From positions 8,946,036 to 9,010,035 of the forward strand of contig CP136069.1 in assembly GCA_032622095.1 (NCBI GenBank): DNA of 64,000 bases, in the 5' to 3' direction. Within the stretch, counting starts at the first letter, position 1. Each line of letters starts with the position of its first letter. Positions 55,717 through 64,000 of the stretch are shown here, piece by piece. This DNA comes from Siphonodentalium dalli. Lineage: Eukaryota > Mollusca > Scaphopoda > Gadilida > Siphonodentaliidae. A program made the translations under genes and the position numbers. The notes under the pieces were generated by a model. The model was given only the letters and a program-made list of their open reading frames with translations. It was not told where the DNA came from and did no database searches.

Positions 55717-56690
55717 TCAAAACGTGGATTCAAACTCTCTCAAATCACTGCTGCAGCCGCGACAGCGCTACATTGAACAAAAATGGGACGGGATTTGGGT
55801 GAAACATGCTTCATTTCTACTTGTTAAAAATCAAAGTCAAAAAGTGGATTCAAACTCCCATAAAGCACTGTTGCAATCGCTACAGCGCTACATTGAAAAA
55901 AATTTGGGAAGCGATATTTATCAAACATGCCTCATTCCTATCTGTTGAAAATCTTAGTCAAAAAGTGGATTCAAAACCACCCAAAGCACTGGTGTAACCG
56001 ATACAGCGCTACATTGAATAATATGGGACGCGATATTTGTAAAACATACATCAGTGCTACATGTTATAAATCTAAGTCTGCCGCGCTACATTGAAAACAA
56101 TGGGACGCGATATGGGTGAAACATGCTTCGTTGATTATACCTGTTAAAAATCTAAGTTAAAAAGTGGATCCAAAACCCTCCAAAGCACTGCTGCAGCCGC
56201 CACAGTGCTACATTGAAAACAAATTGGACGCGGTATATGTAAAACATGCCTATGTTTCTAACTGTTAAAAAGTTAAGTCAAAAAGTCGATTCAACCCCCC
56301 CCCCCCTCAGCACTGCTGAAATCGCTACAGCACTAGTTTAAAAAAAATGAGACGCCATATTGGTGAAATATGCTTCATTTCAAAACCACCCAAAGCACTG
56401 CTGCAACCGCTACAGCGCTACATTGAGAAAACATTGGGACGCGATATTTGAAAAACATGCTTCATTTCTACCTGTTAAAAATCTAAGTCAAAAAGTCGAT
56501 TCAAAACCACCCAAAGCACTGCTGCAACCGCTACAGCGCTACATGCATTGAACAAAAATGGGAAGCGATATGGGTGAAACATGCTTCATTGCTACCTGTT
56601 AAAATTCTAAGTCAAAAAGTGGATTCAAAACCCCCCAAAGCACTACTACTGCCGCTACAGGAGTACAGCGCTACATTAAACAATTTGACG
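55717..56690 (+). repeat. ~120-bp tandem repeat, ~8 diverged copies
   Basis: Units contain AAAAAGTGGATTCAAAACCA, CCCAAAGCACTGCTGCAACC, GCTACAGCGCTACATTGAA, GGGACGCGATAT and AAACATGCTTCATT. Starts near 55,717, 55,838, 55,959, 56,159, 56,278, 56,489 and 56,614 give intervals near 120, or 200-210 where copies are rearranged. Confidence 0.88.
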
Positions 56691-56929
56691 CGATACACTA
56701 GCTCTTGGCTCGATATTATATTGTCGTTTGTATGGTCTGGAAACTTTTTGCTCGAATTTTCCGTCCTTTCTTATCCTTTAATGGTGTGTGTATGGGAGTT
56801 TCCCCTCAGCCACCTTGCTGAAGAGTTCTATTTTATTTATTTTTCTCCTGGTCTCTAGTGGGTCCAACCTTAGGCCATCTATCATGCTGGTTACTGCGCT
56901 TCTTTCCCTGTCTCTATAGTTGTTGGTGA

Positions 56930-58186
56930 CACAGGTCCCCAGAACAAAAATTGACCCCACCCCCAATAATACTTAATCCTATAGAAAGGTATCCAACTTG
57001 GCCCGGCCTAATTTTCTATTAGTTTTACAATGTCCACAATCAGGTTAAAATACACCAAAATAATTTTTGTAACATAAATGCCTCATATATAGTTAGAAAG
57101 ATATGTTATTACTCTTCAATTTGATGCATCCCCTGTAAAAATTGGTTAAGAAAAACTCTGGTTATGAGCACAGGTCTGACGCAAACCGACTGTAAAATTC
57201 ACTCGTTCGACATGATGTCCGCTAAACTCGGTAAAAAAGTGCGATTTTTACACCGACTTGGGCTTCAAAAACACAATAGACGGTTAGTAGAATATATATA
57301 TTATACATCATTAGCAGCGGAATTGTTTACTGACCCACCCAAACCAATCGCGCTACATCACGGCATCGTATCTCTCGTATTTATTGAAAAATTTAGTTTC
57401 ATAAACCCGGAAGGAAAGTGAATTTTTCCAAAGCCAGCCATTGGTGTTCGGGCGCATATGTGTACTCTCTATAGTTCATACCCAACACAATATATAGTTA
57501 AATAAATACACAAAGACTGAATTAACACGAATGCCGATTTGAAAACATACATATGGACAGAAATATAACTCCATAAATATTTAGAGCGTATATACAGTAG
57601 TATACACGACTTCTTCGTTATATATTATGTTGGGTATGAACTATAGAGAGTACACATATGCGCCCGAACACCAATGGCTGTCTTTGGAAAAATTTACTTT
57701 CCTTCCGGGTTTATGAAACTGAATTTTTCAATAAATACGAGAGATACGATGCCGTGATGTAGCGCGATTGGTTTGGGTGGGTCAGTAAACAATTCCGCTG
57801 CTAATGATGTATAATATATATATTCTACTAACCGTCTATTGTGTTTTTGAAGCCCAAGTCGGTGTAAAAATCGCACTTTTTTACCGAGTTTAGCGGACAT
57901 CATGTCGAACGAGTGAAATTTTACAGTCGGTTTGCGTCAGACCTGTGCTCATAACCAGAGTTTTTCTTAACCAATTTTTACAGGGGATGCATCAAATTGA
58001 AGAGTAATAACATATCTTTCTAACTATATATGAGGCATTTATGTTACAAACATTATTTTGGTGTATTTTAACCTGATTGTGGACATTGTAAAACTAATAA
58101 AAAATTAGGCCGGGCCAAGTTGGATACCTTTCTATAGGATTAAGTATTATTGGGGGTGGGGTCAATTTTTGTTCTGGGGACCTGTG
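56930..58186. mobile_element. 1,257-bp foldback hAT-like element, 567-bp inverted arms
   Basis: The left arm 56,930-57,496 and right arm 57,619-58,186 are almost exact reverse complements around a 122-bp spacer. The ends are CACAGGTCCCCAGAAC. The 8-bp GTTGGTGA flanks both sides (56,922-56,929 and 58,187-58,194), inside an otherwise continuous LINE fragment, so this is a true insertion with an 8-bp target duplication, the hAT superfamily signature. No transposase is encoded. Nearly 90 percent of the element is terminal repeat, which is unusual. The arms differ by a few substitutions and one-base indels only. Confidence 0.88.
57164..57421 (+). other. 85-codon frame inside the foldback arm
   Basis: An ATG frame (MSTGLTQTDCKIH..., with KLGKKVRFLHRLGLQKHNRR and EYIYYTSLAAELF). 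The mirrored frame in the right arm (57,903-57,694, minus) is kept for 69 codons and begins at an inner Met because of a one-base difference. No family recognised. Being open in both arms may reflect only recent origin of the arms. Confidence 0.25.
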
Positions 58187-58320
58187 GTTGGTGATACATC
58201 TAGCCGATCGTCTTTGTACGTTTTCTATCTTCTCTATTGATCCTACTGCGACAGGGTCCCATATTTCTGCTCCATATTCTAGTGATGTTGCACTGCTGCA
58301 TATTGCACATCGCGATAGTT

Positions 58321-58830
58321 TAAAGCCGTGTAAGATCTTAAAAACTCAATCAAGGGACTATGGGACAACAGTGTCCAATGATTTCCGCAGGTTACCGCAG
58401 GTTTACTGTCGCAAATTTGGATTTGCAGCGGTTAGCAATTTAGGGGGTAAACATGCTGTGATTTTGGGTCGTTTATCGGTGTTTTTTTTGTAAAATGCAG
58501 TTTTCATGTCAATCCCAATTCTAATTCACATTGACTACAATGGCCGCGATAATATGCCAACAAATCGCTCAACTGAACATGGTTGATAGTCGTTTGTACA
58601 ATTTAGTCATTTTAGTGTCTTCGCTACACGAAGGTATAGTTCCATAACTCGGATAGAAACAGACCGAGCCATCCAACGGAATTCGCAAAATACATCAACT
58701 CGAATTCCATATCATGCCAATTAGATATCGTATATACACATAACGACACGATTATGATTATTTTATTTAAATAGTTCCAGTTTCATGGTTGAGGCGAACG
58801 TCATGTACGTCATTTTACGTCAACGAGATG
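58321..58830. other. No gene recognised
   Basis: No supported feature beyond the end of the LINE fragment. Confidence 0.4.
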
Positions 58831-58854
58831 CGTATGGAACGTACGTTCCATACG
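58831..58854. repeat. Perfect 24-bp palindrome
   Basis: CGTATGGAAC/GTACGTTCCATACG reads identically on both strands, centred on the ACGT within GTAC. Confidence 0.95.
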
Positions 58855-59421
58855 GATTTGTAAATATGGAACAGCAATAACACTGTACTTCTAGGAACAA
58901 GCGTGTAATAAATGTATTTATCATATGACTCAATCATTATTTACGTTGGAAACTATGTCATAAATCAATTTCATATGAACTACTAGTTCATATCACCTTC
59001 CGATAATTTGATTGGTTTGTTGACAAAAAGTGTGTTCTGATTGGCTGAATGGCAGCCGGGGGCCGAGTCGCATCTCTGACTAAATGCAGGTCAAATTCGT
59101 GCGCGTCAAATACACGAATCAACGCGATGCCGAAATTCTCGCAATTATAATCTTAAAATATATAGTTTTGGACATTGTTATACGATAAATAGAATATGTA
59201 ATTCGTAATTATCTAATAAACATACGATATAATGTCACAAACTGAGAACAGAATAGCGCACTATATCTTCGCGTGCATATTATTTCTGCTAGTTCACCAG
59301 GTGTAATTGGGCTTCCGGTGCAATGAAGTGACGTCACATTAACCTTTTGCTGCCGATGTCATATAGCTATTTAGTTATTTGTGTGCGTTTTGGACATCAT
59401 AATCAATTTATAGGTGTCATA
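58855..59421. other. No gene; one direct repeat
   Basis: The words GATAAATAGAATATGTAATT then CGT occur at about 59,184 and again at about 59,422, with TTTTGGACAT ahead of each. No coding signal. Confidence 0.5.
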
Positions 59422-59600
59422 TGATAAATAGAATATGTAATTCGTGTTTCTCTCATGTGATATTTATGAAACTCGTCACGAATTTTCGTCACGAATTTTG
59501 ACGAATTTTCGCCGGGGGCTCGAGAAAACTGAAAATTCTTAGACTCGTTTCATAAATATCATATGAGAGAAACACTCATTTCATATCCTCTATATATGCA
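59422..59600. repeat. Foldback, GAAACTCGT type, copy A
   Basis: GTGTTTCTCTCATGTGATAT plus TTATGAAACTCGT (59,444-59,476) pairs with 59,543-59,575. The centre carries repeated GTCACGAATTTT words and a GCCGGGGGCTCGAG patch. Weaker pairing extends outward to about 59,600. Confidence 0.8.
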
Positions 59601-59689
59601 TCAGCCTGTATAGAGACATAATTTATTATACATTATGTACACATCACAGTGGTTATGCATGTATAATGAGCATTACATATATAATATCA

Positions 59690-59735
59690 TCTGATATATT
59701 AATAATAGTAACAATAACAATAATAATAATAGTTA
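59690..59735 (+). repeat. AAT/AAC trinucleotide microsatellite
   Basis: A run of AATAATAGTAACAATAACAA type. Confidence 0.9.
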
Positions 59736-60505
59736 TGTTTACTTTATTTACATAAGTCGCATGCGTGTGCATGCATTACTGTCGTCCACATCAGTGTTAT
59801 CAAATGTTTCGCAAGTATTCCAAATTGACAGTATAATGTATTCTCTGTTTATCAATAGTTAGTCTTATTCAATTTTCGAAATTTCACAATTGATATTTTT
59901 TATAAAATCACAAAGTTTTCGTATACTTGTTGATTTATGATTCATGATTTCGCTCATAACGATGGTATTGGGTAATTTGTTCAGTAGTCAAAGGGCATAT
60001 CGAACTTCTGAACAGTTTCAATCAAAATCGTTTTGACAACAACGTCCACATTCTTGGAGATAAGGATACGGGCAGCATCCACCAGAGTCATATGTGGTAT
60101 ACCTTCGACTACACCGGTTTACACCCATTACATATTTTCTTATCTGTCACTAGTGGCTAATAGCTAATAGTCCAAGCGGCAATCACTTTCATTGTATAGC
60201 TGCGCATGTGACGTCATTTTGCTTCCGTACCAAAAGATAAACAAATTATATTATATTATTGACAAAATAATGTTATTGACAAATGTTATTGACAAATGTT
60301 ACCAATACATAACCCAATAGACGTCAAATAAAGACGAAACTAAAAGGGATTATATTTCGTCGCGCGTGTAGCGCAGTACTGACGTATAGTGGTGAAGCGT
60401 CTGATCAAACACAAGACTTGTATACTGTTTGCGTGTTCTCTACATAGCTGTTGTTGTTAAAAAGGCATAAGGCTTTAGTTTTTTCCATGTGATATACAAG
60501 ATCTT
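59736..60505. other. No gene recognised
   Basis: No supported feature. A short ATGTTATTGACAA word is repeated at 60,270-60,300. Confidence 0.4.
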
Positions 60506-60631
60506 CAACTCGTTATGTTGGGATATAATATATTATGAAACTCGTTTGATAAATTTGATTCACAACTCGTCTACGACTCGTTGTGAATCGAACTCGTTTC
60601 ATAAAATATTGCATCACAACATAACTCGTTG
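60506..60631. repeat. Foldback, GAAACTCGT type, copy B
   Basis: AACTCGTTATGTTGGGATAT...TATTATGAAACTCGTTTG pairs with GAACTCGTTTCATAAAATAT...CAACATAACTCGTT. The inner arms are GATTCACAACTCGT and ACTCGTTGTGAATC. It shares ATGAAACTCGT and TCCTCTATAT with copy A about 1.1 kb upstream. Confidence 0.8.
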
Positions 60632-61991
60632 GAGATCCTCTATATCTGTAAACTGGAAATGACTAAGCCTTCTTTAATAGGGCTTATTGAGAAAATCAGA
60701 CACTATAGAACGGTAGAATCCAAGAGAACAATTTGCGTAAAAGAGAGTTGGATAGCAATTGAAAAACTACTAGCGCAGTACAACATTTATAACGTATTTT
60801 TAGAAATTCACGTAAGTTCAACCATACCCAGCCTGAATGCAATATTGGCTGGCCCCACAGTGAGAGTCTATATCCAAAATAAATTAAGATTCAAGATTCA
60901 AGATTTTATTCGATAACGAAAGCTCCATGTCGGAACATAACATTTTGTAAATAGTAGAAGAAGAGAAGAAAATATAACAATAAATAATAAATAATATAAC
61001 TATAATAATAACGAGCACCAGTTTTCTGTACAATGGGGAGTAACTCTAATAATTTAACTGACCCAGATGAAATACTGTGTATAAGCCCGTACAGTTCATG
61101 TTATGTTTTGGTCGTCTTTTATCGTTTTCAATTTTAATTTAATTTATCTTGTAGCTGCATACGTTTGCTCTGAGTAATGTTCCAGCAGAACATAAATGCT
61201 CAATTTAGCCTAAATATGATGCATATGTGGTTTGGTAGTTCTGACATTACATGTGTAATTAAAACCTTTCGCATAATGAACTTCTGCTAATGAATTACGA
61301 GTCACTCTAATTTGTGTTATTTCTATCAGCTGTGGTGTTGCCGTATCCGTTGTTACGAATACGATCTCGGGTTTCAACAACTTTTAAACATATATCACAT
61401 AGTAATAACTTTTAGATCGTTTCTTTTGTCCTCAATGTTGGAGTTGACTCTGTGAGATGAGTACATAAATTGTATTCATTTATATCCCGTAGTCGTAATA
61501 AAATCACGAGACATGATAACAAAATAATTAAGTTAAAAATAATCACGGTAAACAGAACCATGTCACCTTTCTACGAGTGGCAAGAAGTTTGAACTGTACC
61601 AGCTTCTCACAAAAGGACTCGTAGTCGTTAACTCCGCGAAACGGTTTTGGGTCCGTCCAAACAAATCACGACTATTATGGACAACTATTCTTAATTCTTA
61701 TATGTAGTAGTTCATTGTGCGAAAAATGTATATTTTGCCGGTATATAAATGAATATACCATTACCATGCAGGCTGCAATAACGTTCATCGCCCGTAGAAA
61801 CTCATCTAAATTATACATCCAAGTCACAGAACAGTGTCTGCTGCGTTCAGTTTTCCGCACATATGATTATGACAAATTCTCTGCTTTTTACTATAAATTA
61901 GTAATATACCAACAAACTACTTGATCATTACAAGCTGACGAAATGTTGGGCCGATTTTGTCTGAATTATTTGACATGTATAAATATATTTC
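60632..61991. other. No gene recognised
   Basis: The 95-codon frame at 60,629-60,916 runs out of the foldback and shows no domain. At 60,889-60,908 a short ATTCAAG triplicate precedes a TTTTATTCGATAACG word, which might be a retroelement tail. Otherwise AT-rich and featureless. Confidence 0.45.
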
Positions 61992-64000
61992 TGCGTCATA
62001 TGAAGTTCACACACACCTATTTGGGGTATCTGTCATATGAATTGCACACACACACCTGCTTGGCGTATCTGTCATATGAAGTGCATATACACCTGTTTAG
62101 CGTATCTCTCATACGAAGTGCACAAACACCCGTTTGGCGTATTTGTCATATGAAGTTCACACACACCTATTTGGGGTATCTGTCATATGAATTGCACACA
62201 CACACCTGTTTGGCGTATCTGTCATATGAATTGCACACACACCTGTTTGGCGTATCTGTCATATGAAGTTCACACACACACCTGTTTAGCGTATCTCTCA
62301 TATGAAGTGCACACACACCAGTTTTTGGCGTATCTGTCATATGAATTGCACACACACCTGTTTGACGTATCTGTCATATGAATTGCACACACACCTGTTT
62401 GGCGTATCTGTCATATGAATTGCACACACACCTGTTTGGCGTATCTGTCATATGAAGTGCACACACACACACCTGTTTGGCGTATCTGTCATATGAAGTG
62501 CACACACACCTGTTTGGCGTATCTGTCATATGAATTGCACACACACCTATTTGGGGTATCTGTCATATGAATTGCACACACACACCTGTTTTTGGCGTAT
62601 CTGTCATATGAATTGCACACACACCTGTTTGGCGTATCTGTCATATGAATTGCACACACACCTGTTTGGCGTATCTGTCATATGAATTGCACACACACCT
62701 GTTTGGCGTATCTGTCATATGAATTGCACACACACCTGTTTGGCGTATCTGTCATATGAAGTGCACACACACCTGTTTAGCGTATCTGTCATATGAAGTG
62801 CACACACACACCTGTTTAGCGTATCTGTCATATGAAGTTCACACACACCTGTTTGGCGTATTTGTCATATGAAGTGCACACACCTGTTTAGCGTATCTGT
62901 CATATGAAGTGCACACACACACACCTGTTTAGCGTATCTCTCATATGAAGTGCACACACACCTGTTTGGCGTATTTGTCATATGAAGTGCACACACCTGT
63001 TTAGCGTATCTCTCATATGAAGTGCACACACACCTGCTTGGCGTATCTCTCATATGAAGTGCACACACACCTGTTTGGCGTATCTGTCATATGAATTGCA
63101 CACACACCTGTTTAGCGTATCTGTCATATGAAGTGCACACACACCTGTTTAGCGTATCTGTCATATGAAGTGCACACACACCTGTTTGGCGTATCTCTCA
63201 TATGAAGTTCACACACACCTGTTTGGCGTATCTCTCATATGAAGTTCACACACACACCTGTTTGGCGTATCTGTCATATGAAGTGCACACACACACCTGT
63301 TTAGCGTATCTCTCATATGAAGTTCACACACACCTGTTTGGCGTATCTGTCATATGAATTGCACACACACCTGTTTAGCGTATCTGTCATATGAAGTGCA
63401 CACACACCTGTTTAGCGTATCTGTCATATGAAGTTCACACACACCTGTTTTTGGCGTATCTGTCATATGAAGTGCACACACACCTGTTTGGCGTATCTCT
63501 CATATGAAGTGCACACACACCTGTTTGGCGTATCTCTCATATGAAGTTCACACACACACCTGTTTGGCGTATCTGTCATATGAAGTGCACACACACCTGT
63601 TTGGCGTATCTGTCATATGAAGTTCACACACACCTGTTTGGCGTATCTCTCATATGAAGTTCACACACACCTGTTTAGCGTATCTCTCATATGAAGTGCA
63701 CACACACCTGTTTAGTGTATCTCTCATATGAAGTGCACACACACCTGTTTAGCGTATCTCTCATATGAATTGCACACACACCTGTTTGGCGTATCTGTCA
63801 TATGAAGTGCACACACACCTGTTTGGCGTATCTCTCATATGAAGTTCACACACACCTGTTTGGCGTATCTCTCATATGAAGTTCACACAAACACCTGTTT
63901 GGCGTATCTGTCATATGAAGTTCACACACACCTGTTTGGCGTATCTCTCATATGAAGTTCACACACACCTGTTTGGCGTATCTCTCATATGAAGTTCACA
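61992..64000 (+). repeat. 37-bp satellite, >50 copies, continues past window
   Basis: Tandem units of TCATATGAAGTGCACACACA plus CCTGTTTGGCGTATCTG. Modal length is 37 bp, varying to 35-41 through the CA run and a TTTTT/TTT change. Common variants: GGCG/AGCG, CTGTC/CTCTC, GAAGTG/GAATTG/GAAGTTC. The array reaches the last base of the window, so its true size is unknown. Frames through it on both strands are artefacts. Confidence 0.98.

Larger units (their letters stand above)
56700..58320 (-). pseudogene. Old LINE fragment split by the foldback element
   Basis: On the minus strand, 58,320-58,195 reads SLEYGAEIWDPVAVGSIEKI then ENVQRRSARCIT. After the insertion, 56,921-56,770 continues NNYRDRERSAVTSMIDGL, RLDPLETRRKINKIEL and FSKVAEGKLP. 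This is the C-terminal (post-thumb) region of a non-LTR reverse transcriptase: YG...WDP, then VQRRSAR, then LGL..L..RR. The two halves join at the 8-bp target duplication. No frame break was seen within the visible ~90 codons. Confidence 0.8.

Noticed and set aside
60629-60916. 95-codon frame as a gene
   Set aside because: It begins inside a foldback arm, has no domain and ends at a simple ATTCAAG repeat.
61943-63068. Frames with repeated CLAYLSYEVHTHT / MCALHMTDTPNRC
   Set aside because: Artefacts of the 37-bp satellite; its period is not a multiple of three and the copies vary in length.

Overview
The window reads as nuclear DNA from an AT-rich, repeat-dense animal genome. Evidence: introns with polypyrimidine/AG acceptors and GT donors, calcium-binding EGF exons, non-LTR retrotransposon (LINE) debris, a Maverick/Polinton element, hAT-like and TTAA-target elements, and many minisatellites. 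The mix suits a marine invertebrate, most plausibly a lophotrochozoan such as a bivalve mollusc, but nothing here fixes the species. No rRNA, tRNA, CRISPR array or bacterial-style operon was seen.

Layout. 1-13.2 kb is gene-poor: an inverted-repeat-bounded segment (619-1884), a 40-bp tandem array (2.4 kb), a decayed minus-strand LINE (2.7-3.8 kb), then hairpins and tandem repeats of 29, 58 and 73 bp. 13.2-16.6 kb is a fairly young LINE with apurinic-type endonuclease, reverse transcriptase and a 2A-like motif near its N-terminus, broken by one stop and one frameshift. 17-24.2 kb is almost all tandem repeats of many periods, with two copies of a short palindromic element and a minus-strand LINE endonuclease fragment.

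24.67-34.0 kb is the most gene-like region: one decayed and 16 intact 114-bp exons. Each encodes one six-cysteine EGF module, all in phase 1-1, in units of about 530-550 bp whose introns are also duplicated. Spliced in order they would give about 608 residues of contiguous EGF repeats carrying Notch-type glycosylation and hydroxylation sequons. Four units were duplicated again as a nearly identical 2,155-bp block. A 592-bp TTAA-flanked transposon sits in one intron, and sibling introns supply the empty site. First and last exons of the host gene are not in view.

34.5-46.6 kb is a decayed Polinton: protein-primed DNA polymerase B, packaging ATPase, integrase with chromodomain-like tail, small conserved proteins, penton-like and major capsid proteins, and adenain-like protease, all on the plus strand, plus a divergent minus-strand zinc-knuckle gene that shares a palindromic promoter-like region with the polymerase gene. 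Most genes carry stops or frameshifts; two small ones are intact. Terminal inverted repeats were not found.

46.9-64 kb is again repeats and mobile DNA: a second TTAA element, a GC-rich palindromic patch, a 34-bp minisatellite beside an orphan C-type-lectin-like exon (49,990-50,148), a degraded LINE (51.0-54.1 kb), a cluster of the short palindromic element (54.35-54.93 kb), a roughly 120-bp array, a 1,257-bp foldback hAT-like element with 567-bp arms and an 8-bp target duplication inside an older LINE (56.9-58.2 kb), several hairpins, and a 37-bp satellite that runs off the right edge.
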